Source of the DNA: Streptomyces varsoviensis | Lineage (GTDB): Bacteria > Actinomycetota > Actinomycetes > Streptomycetales > Streptomycetaceae | Assembly: GCF_000718635.1 (NCBI RefSeq) | Contig: NZ_JOBF01000003.1 | Coordinates: 248,001 to 312,000 of the forward strand | Direction of reading: 5' to 3' | Length of the DNA: 64,000 nt | Part shown: positions 53,125 to 60,829 of the stretch, one piece after another | Numbering within the stretch: position 1 is the first letter of the stretch | Layout: the number at the start of each line of letters is the position of its first letter | Notes under the pieces: generated by a model | Told to the model about the DNA's origin: nothing | Database searches by the model: none | Seen by the model: only the letters and a program-made list of their open reading frames with translations | Translations under genes and position numbers: made by a program

Positions 53125-55232
53125 CATAGTTCGTTGTTCAGTTCTTCGACCAGTTCGATGAGGTCGGTGGGGCGGTCCGGGGTCCACCAGTCGCCGAGGA
53201 GTTCGGCGAGGGACTCGGCGCGGGCCCGGTACAGGAGGGCGGCCAGGCGGCGGCCCTCGTCGGTGAGGACGAGGGGCAGGCCCTCGCGTACGGCCAGGCG
53301 CCGTTCTTCCAGTTGGCGCGCGGCCTCGGTGATGGCGCGCAGCGGCACCGGCACCCGCTCGGCGAGGAGGCCCGGCTCGACGGAGCCGTAGCGGTTGATG
53401 CGCAGGAGCATCCAACTGGCGGCGGGTTTCAGGTCCAGCCCGGCCCGTTCGGTGATCTTCTCGTAGACGTGGCGGCGGCCCTCGCGGCTGCCGAGGACGG
53501 AGAGCGCGCGGGCCGCCTCGTCGCGGGAGGAGCGTTCGACGGGGTTGGAGGAGAACACCTCACTGGCGTCGGGGACGCTGGCGCTGCCGCGCAGCGGCTC
53601 CTCGCGGAGCAGCCAGGCGAGGACGAACGCCACGGCGACAGCCGGCACCGCGTACAGGAACACGTCGGTGATCGAGACGGAGTACGCCTGGAGCACCCCG
53701 GCCCGCTCCCCCGCCGGCAGCCCCCCGACGGCGCGCGGGTCGGAGGCGAGCTTCCCGGGGTCGACGCCGGGCGGCAGCGGCCGCCCGGCGAGCGCGTCGG
53801 CGATGCGCGGGGCCAGCTTGTTGGCGAAGATCGTGCCGAAGATGGAGACGCCGAACGACGCCCCGATCGAGCGGAAGAACGTCGCGCCCGACGTGGCGAC
53901 GCCCAGGTCCGCGTAGCCGACGGCGTTCTGCACGATGAGCACGAGGACCTGCATGACCAGGCCGAGCCCGAAGCCGAAGACGAAGAAGAAGCCGCTCATC
54001 TCGACGACGCCGCTGGCCGGGTCGAGCTGGTGCAGAAGCAGCAGCCCGACGATGATCACGGCGGTGCCCGCGATGGGGAAGACCTTGTAGCGGCCGGTGC
54101 GGCTGACGATCTGTCCGGAGGCCGTCGAGGAGAGCAGCATGCCGATCACCATCGGCAGCATGTGCACGCCGGACATGGTGGGCGAGACGCCGTGCACGAC
54201 CTGGAGGAAGGTCGGCAGGTACGTCATCGAGCCGAACATGGCGAAGCCGACGACGAACCCGATCACCGAACAGAGCGCGAACGTACGGATCTTGAAGAGC
54301 CGCAGCGGCAGCACCGGCTCGGCGGCGCGCCGCTCCACGAGCACGAACGGGACCAGCAGCGCCACGCCCAGCGCCCCGAGCCCGATGATCTGCCACGACG
54401 ACCACGGGTAGCTGACGCCGCCGAGCGAGGTCATCAGGACCAGGCAGGCGGCGACGGCGGCGATCAGGAACGTGCCGAGGTAGTCGATGCGGTGCGGGGT
54501 GCGGCGGCTCGGGATGTGCAGCACGGCGGCGATCACGAGCAGCGCGACCACCCCGATGGGCAGGTTGATGTAGAAGACCCAGCGCCAGCTCAGATGGTCC
54601 ACGAAGAGCCCGCCGAGCAGCGGCCCGAGGACGCTCGTACCGCCGAAGACCGCGCCGAACATCCCCTGGTAGCGCCCCCGGTCGCGCGGCGGTACGAGGT
54701 CGCCGACGATGGCCATCGACAGCGACATCAGCCCGCCGCCGCCCAGCCCCTGGAGGGCGCGGAAACCGATCAGTTCCGGCATGTTCCGGGCCAGTCCGCA
54801 GAGCGCGGAGCCGAGCAGGAAGATGACGATGGCCGTCTGGAAGAGCCTCTTGCGCCCGTACTGGTCGCCGAGCTTGCCCCACAGCGGCGTCGCCGCCGTC
54901 GCGGCCAGCAGATAGGCGGTGACCACCCACGAGATGTGGTCCAGGCCGCCGAGGTCGCTGACGATCGTCGGCAGGGCGGTGGAGACGATCGTCTGGTCCA
55001 GTGCGGCGAGCAGCATGCCGAGCAGCAGCGCGCCGATCGCGATGAGAACGGTGCGCTTGGGCTGCCCCGCGCCAGGCCCTTCGGCTGGCGGGCCGGACGC
55101 GCCGACGGGCGGGCCGGACGCGCCGACGGGCGGCCCCTCGGAGGACGGTCCTTCGGAGGGCGGCCTCTCGGAGGACGGGCCCTCGAAGGGCGCGGGTGTG
55201 CCCGCTGGGTTCCCGTTCCCGTCCTGCGCCAT
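53052..55232 (-). CDS. DHA2-type MFS multidrug exporter fused to a C-terminal winged-helix domain
   Basis: The protein has 726 aa; ATG 55232 has GGAGG 5 bases upstream. A Pro/Ser/Glu-rich cytoplasmic head with PPVGASG repeats precedes 14 membrane helices. Signature motifs are LDQTIVSTALPTI (motif D1), GKLGDQYGRKR (motif A) and GPLLGGLFVDHLSWRWVFYINLPIG (motif C). After helix 14, residues about 567-705 form a MarR-like winged helix (RHVYEKITERAGLDLKPAASWMLLRI, REGLPLVLTDEGRRLAALL). A transporter carrying its own DNA-binding-like domain may sense substrate or regulate itself. Its 3' end is duplicated downstream. Confidence 0.88.
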   Translation of the reverse strand: MAQDGNGNPAGTPAPFEGPSSERPPSEGPSSEGPPVGASGPPVGASGPPAEGPGAGQPKRTVLIAIGALLLGMLLAALDQTIVSTALPTIVSDLGGLDHISWVVTAYLLAATAATPLWGKLGDQYGRKRLFQTAIVIFLLGSALCGLARNMPELIGFRALQGLGGGGLMSLSMAIVGDLVPPRDRGRYQGMFGAVFGGTSVLGPLLGGLFVDHLSWRWVFYINLPIGVVALLVIAAVLHIPSRRTPHRIDYLGTFLIAAVAACLVLMTSLGGVSYPWSSWQIIGLGALGVALLVPFVLVERRAAEPVLPLRLFKIRTFALCSVIGFVVGFAMFGSMTYLPTFLQVVHGVSPTMSGVHMLPMVIGMLLSSTASGQIVSRTGRYKVFPIAGTAVIIVGLLLLHQLDPASGVVEMSGFFFVFGFGLGLVMQVLVLIVQNAVGYADLGVATSGATFFRSIGASFGVSIFGTIFANKLAPRIADALAGRPLPPGVDPGKLASDPRAVGGLPAGERAGVLQAYSVSITDVFLYAVPAVAVAFVLAWLLREEPLRGSASVPDASEVFSSNPVERSSRDEAARALSVLGSREGRRHVYEKITERAGLDLKPAASWMLLRINRYGSVEPGLLAERVPVPLRAITEAARQLEERRLAVREGLPLVLTDEGRRLAALLYRARAESLAELLGDWWTPDRPTDLIELVEELNNELCGSDGERPHNGNAERRPAPPPEPA

Positions 55233-55246
55233 GGACGCCTCCTGCG

Positions 55247-55372
55247 GTCCTGGGTTCTGAGTCCTGGCTCTGGGGGTTCTGGTTCTGGATTCTGAGTCGT
55301 GGCCCTGGGTTCTGGTCCTGAGCCGTGGGCCTGGTTTCTGGTCCTGAGTTATGAGTCCTAGGTTCTGGGGCT
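55247..55372. repeat. Degenerate GGTTCTGAGTCCTGG repeats in the MFS promoter region
   Basis: About eight imperfect units built from (A/G)GTCCTGG and GGTTCTG(A/G) lie just upstream of the MFS ribosome site, in its probable 5' leader. A frame through them gives only NPGP/RTQ repeats. Confidence 0.7.
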
Positions 55373-55497
55373 GCCCTCCATCTTGGTCCGAATGCCCCGG
55401 TATGGCCCGCTGATATACGCCATCGGCAGCCGGAGGCCGCCTGTGCAGAACCCATTCCGCTCTGCATAATCGCTGCGATGTCAGGGAGGGGACCTTA

Positions 55498-56643
55498 GTG
55501 ACAGGAGAGCTCTGCCCACGCTGCTCCGCACCACCCCGCACGGACGGCGCCCCGAGCTGCCGCTGCGACGCCCTCGCGGCGGAGCGGGAAGCGGAGATCG
55601 CGGCTTCCGAGGACTTCGACCCGCTGCGATTACGCCCGTACGTCGCGCTCGGCGACGACCCGGCGGGCAGCGGCCACGGCCCGGTGCCGCCACCGCTCGT
55701 ACGCCTGCCGGGGGATCTCATCCCCGTCGGAAGCCCCATATTGAGCGGGGAGCCCTTATACGGCCGGAGTCCCCTGTTAGGCGGGGGCGGCGGGCCCGCC
55801 GCCGCGGGGGACGACTACGCGGAACGCGCAGAACCCCCGCAGCACGCGGACGACACGCCGCCCTACGGAGCCCACGACGGGCCCGCGGGCCACCGCCCGG
55901 GGCCCGGAGCCCCGCCCGCGTCCCCGCCCCCGGAATTCGGCCGGAACGGACCGCCGGCCCCTCCCGACGCGCACCACACGGCCCCCTCCGAAGGCCGTCC
56001 GCCTCACGGGCCCCCGCCGCGCTCGCGCCAGCGCCACCGGCGGCGGAAACGTCCGGCCGCCGCGCTCGCCACACTGACCACAGGAGCCGCCGCGGCCGTC
56101 GCCTGCGCCGTCGCGATCAGCACCGGGCTGCTGGGCGGGGACCGCGACGACGGCGGGGAACGGGCGCTGACGCGCGACCGTACGAGCGCACCGCCGCCGG
56201 AGGAGATGCCCGACGAGCCGGCGCACGAGCCGCCATCGGCCTCGGCCGCCCCGCCCCCGTCCCTCCCGGCGGCCGCGCCCCGGGTACCGGCCGCGCGGGC
56301 GTCGCGGGCCGCGCCCCCGGCACGTACCGCCGTTCCGCGCCGCCCCGGACCGGCCACCGCGGGGCCGGCCGAACCCTCCCCGCTCCGCTCCACGCCCCCT
56401 CCCCGGCCGCCGGCGGTACGCGTGCTGCGCATAGGCATGCGCGGGGCCGATGTGGCCGACATGCAGCGGCGCTTGGAGCAGACCGGGATCTGGTACGAGG
56501 CCGGGGCCGACGGCTACTTCGGCGCGGCCGAACGGCGGGCCGTCGCCGACTACCAGCGGGTCAGAAGCATCACCACCGACCCCGCCGGCGTCTACGGCCC
56601 ACGGACCCGCTCCACCTTGGAGGCCGAGACGGACGGCCGGTAG
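55498..56643 (+). CDS. Membrane-anchored peptidoglycan-binding protein with three TTA codons
   Basis: The protein has 381 aa from GTG 55498 (GGGAGGGG upstream). The N-terminus holds two Cys pairs (CPRC and CRC, residues 6-23), like a small zinc ribbon. A disordered Pro-rich region, one membrane helix (about residues 186-212), another Pro-rich linker and a C-terminal PG_binding_1 domain (about 308-375; LRIGMRGADVADMQRRLEQTG, YFGAAERRAVADYQ, VYGPRTRSTLEA) follow. TTA codons at L45, L87 and L94 make its translation strongly dependent on the bldA tRNA, so expression late in development is expected. Confidence 0.8.
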   Translation: MTGELCPRCSAPPRTDGAPSCRCDALAAEREAEIAASEDFDPLRLRPYVALGDDPAGSGHGPVPPPLVRLPGDLIPVGSPILSGEPLYGRSPLLGGGGGPAAAGDDYAERAEPPQHADDTPPYGAHDGPAGHRPGPGAPPASPPPEFGRNGPPAPPDAHHTAPSEGRPPHGPPPRSRQRHRRRKRPAAALATLTTGAAAAVACAVAISTGLLGGDRDDGGERALTRDRTSAPPPEEMPDEPAHEPPSASAAPPPSLPAAAPRVPAARASRAAPPARTAVPRRPGPATAGPAEPSPLRSTPPPRPPAVRVLRIGMRGADVADMQRRLEQTGIWYEAGADGYFGAAERRAVADYQRVRSITTDPAGVYGPRTRSTLEAETDGR

Positions 56644-56783
56644 ACGGCCCGTAGACGCGCAGCCGCCGAGGGCGCGGGGAGAGAGCAAGGCCAGGGCCCG
56701 TTTTCGCTGCCCGGGCAACCCGGAGCTCCCCGAGGCTCCCCGGAGCCCTGTCCTCCGCACCGCCCATGGCGGAGCGTGGAGCG

Positions 56784-56984
56784 ATGAAGAATCCGTGGTT
56801 ACTGCTGGCCCTGCCCCTTCTCCCCTTCCTGTTCCTCTTCCGGCTGCTGCGCCGGCGGCGGAGCGCCCTGCCCGGCGGGCGCGGGCCGGGCGGTCCGCCC
56901 GGCGCCGGGGTCCGGGAGCCGCGCCGCCCGCTCCCGTCACCGCCGGCCGCCGCCGTCGGGCTGTCGGAGCCGTACGAGCGCTAA
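56784..56984 (+). CDS. Small membrane protein containing a TTA codon
   Basis: The protein has 66 aa. ATG 56784 has GGAG upstream; an earlier ATG at 56766 has none. One helix, WLLLALPLLPFLFLFRLL (residues 5-22), is followed by RRRR and a Pro/Gly/Arg-rich tail. Leu6 is encoded by TTA (56799-56801), as in the neighbouring gene, which hints at shared developmental control. No family is recognised, so the call rests on start context and the helix. Confidence 0.45.
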   Translation: MKNPWLLLALPLLPFLFLFRLLRRRRSALPGGRGPGGPPGAGVREPRRPLPSPPAAAVGLSEPYER

Positions 56985-57039
56985 CCGGGGACCGGTCGGC
57001 GCCCCCATCGGGCCCCCGCCGTCACGTCCGCGCACTCGT

Positions 57040-57209
57040 TTTGTATCGTTGAAGAACAAAGTGGTCCCGCCTGTTTTCCCTGACCGGCGGGCGGGACCGC
57101 TTGTCTTGGCCCCCCACTCACCCTCCTCCGGGGCCCCTCCTCACCCCCTCCCCGCCTCACGAAGTCGTTTTGCGTGCACGCCCGCAATTTGTATCGTTGA
57201 GAAACAAAG
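57040..57209 (+). promoter_or_regulatory. Duplicated 22-bp element TTTGTATCGTTGA-N3-ACAAAG
   Basis: The elements at 57040-57061 and 57188-57209 agree at 20 of 22 bases and each has TTTGT/ACAAA ends. They lie upstream of the HAD phosphatase gene in otherwise GC-rich sequence and may be promoters or operators. Confidence 0.55.
57059..57102 (+). terminator. Hairpin terminator next to the first 22-bp element
   Basis: A 13-bp stem, AAGTGGTCCCGCC / GGCGGGACCGCTT (one G-T pair), is followed by a weak T-rich run. It overlaps the end of the first repeat element, so transcription starting there could be attenuated. Confidence 0.6.
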
Positions 57210-57261
57210 CGGCTCGCGCCGAGTGGCCGCCGCACCGCGTCAACCAAGCCGGGAGTACAGA

Positions 57262-57927
57262 ATGCGCACGTCAGCGGAGTTCGACGGGGTCAAGGCCCTG
57301 CTCCTGGACATGGACGGCACCATCGTCGACTCCGACGCCGTCGTCGAGCGCTGCTGGCACCGGTGGGCCGGGGAGCAGGGGCTCGACCCGGTCGAGGTGA
57401 TGAAGGTCGTACACGGCCGCCAGGGCTACGCGACCATGGCCGCCCTCCTCCCCGACCGGCCCATGGAGCTGAACTACGCCGACAACCGCCGGATGCTCGC
57501 GGAGGAGACCGCCAGCCTCGACGGCGTCGTGCCGGTGCCCGGCGCGCCCGCCTTCATGGCCTCGCTCGCCGGGCTGGCTCACGCCCTGGTGACCTCGGCC
57601 GATTCGGCGCTCGCCACGGCGCGGATGGGGGCCGCGGGGCTGCCGCTCCCCGAGGTCCGGATCACGGCGGAGTGCGTCGGGGCGAGCAAGCCGGACCCGG
57701 AGGGGTTCCTCAAGGGCGCCGCCGAGCTGGGGTTCCCGCCCGCCGAGTGCGTCGTGTTCGAGGACTCCGAGGCCGGCATAGCGGCGGCCCGCGCCGCCGG
57801 GATGCGTGTCGTCGGCGTCGGCCCCCGCGCGGCGGCGTTCGCCCCGGACGCGCACGTGACCCACTTGGACCAGGTACGCGCCACGGCCCACCCGGACGGC
57901 GGCATCCGCCTGACCGTCACCGCCTGA
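57262..57927 (+). CDS. HAD-family sugar-phosphatase / beta-phosphoglucomutase-like hydrolase
   Basis: The protein has 221 aa from ATG 57262 (GGGAG upstream). HAD motifs: I, LLLDMDGTIVDSD (nucleophile and acid Asp); II, ALVTSAD; III, Lys in VGASKPDPEGF; IV, VVFEDSEAGIAAARAAGM. The cap is the small helical type of the phosphoglucomutase/sugar-phosphatase subgroup. It should dephosphorylate a small sugar phosphate. Two copies of a 22-bp element lie upstream. Confidence 0.88.
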   Translation: MRTSAEFDGVKALLLDMDGTIVDSDAVVERCWHRWAGEQGLDPVEVMKVVHGRQGYATMAALLPDRPMELNYADNRRMLAEETASLDGVVPVPGAPAFMASLAGLAHALVTSADSALATARMGAAGLPLPEVRITAECVGASKPDPEGFLKGAAELGFPPAECVVFEDSEAGIAAARAAGMRVVGVGPRAAAFAPDAHVTHLDQVRATAHPDGGIRLTVTA

Positions 57928-58021
57928 CGCGGCACCGCCTGGCCCGCGCTCCCGGCACGCGCCGCTACGCCCCGCGCCCCGGCCCGCTACGGGCTACGGG
58001 CTACGGGCTACGGGCTACGGG

Positions 58022-58603
58022 CTAGCCCGCCACCGCCTCGTACAGGCTGAAGCCCGCGAGCGCGAGCATCACCACGGCCGCGATCTTCGTGATCAGCTTC
58101 AGCGGTACGTGCTTCATGAGCGTGCGGCCGCCGAGGATGCCGAGGCCCGCGACCGCCCACAGGGCCAGTACAGCGCCCACGCCCACGGAGAACGGGTCGT
58201 CGTAGCGGGCGGCCAGGTTGGCGGTCATGATCTGGGTCAGGTCGCCGAACTCCGCGACCAGGATCAGCATGAAGCCCGCCCCGGCCACCTTCCAGAAGCT
58301 CTGGTCGGCGGGCTTCTTGATCTCTTCCTCGCCCTCGTCCTTCTTCAGCAGCAGCACCGCCGCCCCCGCCAGGAACAGGGCGCCGACGACGCCCTGGACG
58401 ACCCGGTGCGGGAGCAGGGTGAGCACGCTGCCCGCCGCGATGGCGAGCGCGACGTGTACGGCGAAGGCGGCGGCGACGCCCACGAACACATATGACGCGC
58501 GGTAGCGGGTGCCGAGCATGAGCCCGGCGAGGGCGGTTTTGTCCGGCAGTTCGGCCAGGAAGACGACGCCGAAGACGAGCGCGGTGACGCTGATGCTGAG
58601 CAC
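58022..58603 (-). CDS. TMEM165/GDT1-family Mn2+/Ca2+ transporter
   Basis: The protein has 193 aa from ATG 58603. Two repeats of three helices each carry the family signature E-x-G/P-D-[KR/L]-T: AELPDKTALA (residues about 18-27) and AEFGDLTQI (about 117-125). A charged loop (KKDEGEEEIKKP) separates them. The GDT1/MntX/MneA family exports Mn2+. A yybP-ykoY element upstream supports control by Mn2+. The stop codon falls in a CGGGCTAGCCCG palindrome next to five CTACGGG repeats. Confidence 0.9.
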   Translation of the reverse strand: MLSISVTALVFGVVFLAELPDKTALAGLMLGTRYRASYVFVGVAAAFAVHVALAIAAGSVLTLLPHRVVQGVVGALFLAGAAVLLLKKDEGEEEIKKPADQSFWKVAGAGFMLILVAEFGDLTQIMTANLAARYDDPFSVGVGAVLALWAVAGLGILGGRTLMKHVPLKLITKIAAVVMLALAGFSLYEAVAG

Positions 58604-58689
58604 GGGATGGTTTCCTCGATCGGTCGGGTGTGCCGCACCGAGAGACCTGCGTGATCGCGATCAGGGGTCGCTTCGGCACGGCAGCGTCT

Positions 58690-58840
58690 TGGACACTGCG
58701 GCCGAAGGTCTCGCTGGCGGCCGCTCGCGCGGTCGCCTCCGGGCGCCGGCTCAGTCCCTTGGGATTCCGGAGAATGTCCAAGGAGCCCGAGCAGTATGTC
58801 GACGGTCCGGCGAAGAGCTACTCCCCTTCTGCTCCGGACA
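58690..58840 (-). promoter_or_regulatory. yybP-ykoY (Mn2+) riboswitch before the GDT1-type gene
   Basis: On the minus strand AAGGGGAGTAGC (58828-58817) is the hallmark 5' motif of the yybP-ykoY aptamer. A conserved-looking GCGAGACCTTCGG lies about 110 bases downstream. Position ahead of a Mn2+-exporter-family gene fits the known regulon. Boundaries are approximate. Confidence 0.7.
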
Positions 58841-58912
58841 GCCTACGTGACCGCCCGCCGGCGGTCACGCCCCGCATGCCGGACCCGCGCCCTCCCCCGC
58901 GCTGCCGCCCGG

Positions 58913-59923
58913 TCACCCCCGCAGCCATCTCGCCCACCGGCGGTCCTCCCGGCCGGCCCCGCCGACCGCCGCACCAGCGGCCCCTCCGGCCTCCTCCCGG
59001 TGGATCCGGCCCCGCGCGACCAGCTCCAGTACGACCGCCACGGCCACCGCCTGCACCACCATCAGCGCGACCAGCACGAAGAGCTGCACGGCCCCGGCCA
59101 GCACCGGCGACGCCCCGCCCAGCAGCATCCCCACGAACGCGCCGGGCAGCGTGACCAGCCCCACGGTCCGGGTCTGGTCCAGGCCCGGCAGCAGCGCGTC
59201 GGAGGCGGCGGGGCGGGCGATCTCCAGCCGCGCCTCGCGGTCGAGGAGGCCGAGCGCCATGCCCGCCTCCACCTCGCCGCGCCGGGCGTGCAGCTCGTCC
59301 AGCGCGCGCCGCCCGCCGAGCACCGTCGCGGTGAGGCCGCCGCCGATGAGGATGCCGGTGATCGGGATGAGCGCGATGCCTTTGACCGGTACGAGCCCGG
59401 TGAGCAGCAGCGCGACGACGACCGGCGCCACCCCCGCGCCGATCGGTACGGCCGTCCACCACCAGGTCCCGTTGTCCGTGACGCGGCGCCCGGAGGTCCG
59501 TACCGCGACGAGGAACATCAGGGCGATGAAGGCCAGCAGCAGCGGGACCGAGCGGACCACGAAGCCGATGACGTAGGAGACGGCGGCGAGTTGGACGGCG
59601 GCGCGCACCCCGGAGGCGGCGATGGCGCGCGCGTACCCGCGGCCCCGGCCGTCGGCGAGGCGGGCGAGCGCGGCGACGCCCACGGCCGCGACGAGCAGCA
59701 CGGCCAGCACCACCCCGAGGGTGGCGTTGACGGGGAGCAGCGCGGCGGAGGAGAGGGACGGGCCGAGCGGGGCGGACGGGGCCGGCAGGGCCGGCAGGGC
59801 GGAGGAGGCGGGCGGGGCGACGAACACCTGAGCAGCGTACGGCCGGGCGGGCGCGGCCAATGCGACGGCAGATGCGTGTGGGTGGCACCGCGTCAGGTGG
59901 GCCCAGCCCCCTTGCCTTGACAT
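58913..59923 (-). CDS. fetB: FetB-type ABC transporter permease (UPF0014)
   Basis: The ORF has 336 aa. The start is uncertain: ATG 59923 and GTG 59827 both lack good ribosome sites, and the conserved domain begins near residue 65 (LPVNATLGVVLAVLLVAAVG). The UPF0014 family is recognised from RAAVQLAAVSYVIGFV, PITGILIGGGLTATVLGGRRALDEL and the signature GLVTLPGAFVGMLLGGASP. E. coli FetAB exports iron or protects against oxidants. No FetA ATPase gene is adjacent. Confidence 0.82.
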   Translation of the reverse strand: MSRQGGWAHLTRCHPHASAVALAAPARPYAAQVFVAPPASSALPALPAPSAPLGPSLSSAALLPVNATLGVVLAVLLVAAVGVAALARLADGRGRGYARAIAASGVRAAVQLAAVSYVIGFVVRSVPLLLAFIALMFLVAVRTSGRRVTDNGTWWWTAVPIGAGVAPVVVALLLTGLVPVKGIALIPITGILIGGGLTATVLGGRRALDELHARRGEVEAGMALGLLDREARLEIARPAASDALLPGLDQTRTVGLVTLPGAFVGMLLGGASPVLAGAVQLFVLVALMVVQAVAVAVVLELVARGRIHREEAGGAAGAAVGGAGREDRRWARWLRG

Positions 59924-60028
59924 GATCGCGTCGGCACGCTGTTACCCGGCGCCCACCCCACGGCAACCCGGCGCCGCCATCGTGGCCGTGCCGCAACGGC
60001 CAACGCCCCCCACACAGAGGGAGTCCGC

Positions 60029-60697
60029 ATGTCCGGACCGCGCACCACCCCCGCCCGGCGCAGCCGCTACGCGCGTCGTATAGCCGTCGCGAGCGGCCTC
60101 ACCGCACTGCTCGGCGCGATGATCCTGGGGGGCCCGGCCGCCCAGGCGGACCCGCCCGCCCCGCCGGACGCCGCCACGGCCCGTACGTACCTGGGCGAGC
60201 TGACGGTCAAGGCCGAGGGCTCGATGGACGGCTACAGCCGGTCGAAGTTCCCGCACTGGATCACCCAGAGCGGCGCCTGCAACACCCGCGAGGTCGTACT
60301 CAAGCGGGACGGGGAGGGCGTCGAACAGGACGCCAAGTGCGCGGCGGTCAAGGGCACGTGGAAGTCGGCGTACGACGGGGCCACCTGGACGCAGGCGTCC
60401 GACCTGGACATCGACCACATCGTGCCGCTCGCCCAGGCGTGGCGCTCCGGCGCGAACTCGTGGACCCAGGCGCAGCGCCAGGCGTTCGCCAACGACCTGA
60501 CCCGGTCGCAGCTCATCGCGGTGACCGACAACGTCAACCAGCAGAAGGGCGACAAGGACCCGGCGCAGTGGATGCCGCCGCTCACCTCCTACGCCTGCAC
60601 GTACGCCCGTATGTGGGTCGCGGTGAAGCACCACTACAAGCTGACCGTCGACTCCGCCGAGAAGACCAAGCTCACGTCGGTCCTGAACGGCTGCTGA
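60029..60697 (+). CDS. Secreted HNH-type nuclease (DUF1524/GmrSD-like fold)
   Basis: The protein has 222 aa from ATG 60029 (GAGGGAG upstream). The signal peptide ends near AQA-DP (residue 41). The mature domain carries DIDHIVPLAQAWRSG (catalytic His and metal Asp), then LIAVTDNVNQQKGDKDPAQW, the Asn/Lys part of the HNH motif, and three Cys that may form disulfides. Streptomyces secretes several such enzymes that degrade extracellular DNA. It stands alone. Confidence 0.9.
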   Translation: MSGPRTTPARRSRYARRIAVASGLTALLGAMILGGPAAQADPPAPPDAATARTYLGELTVKAEGSMDGYSRSKFPHWITQSGACNTREVVLKRDGEGVEQDAKCAAVKGTWKSAYDGATWTQASDLDIDHIVPLAQAWRSGANSWTQAQRQAFANDLTRSQLIAVTDNVNQQKGDKDPAQWMPPLTSYACTYARMWVAVKHHYKLTVDSAEKTKLTSVLNGC

Positions 60698-60829
60698 CCG
60701 GCTACTGACCGGCCGCTGACCGCCTGACGGGCTATCAGGCCCCGGGCCGCCGGCCCCCGTCGGGAAACTCCCGTCCGCGCTCCGTCGTTCCGTACCCGTA
60801 CCCGAACGGGACGACGGAGGGAGGGCCGC

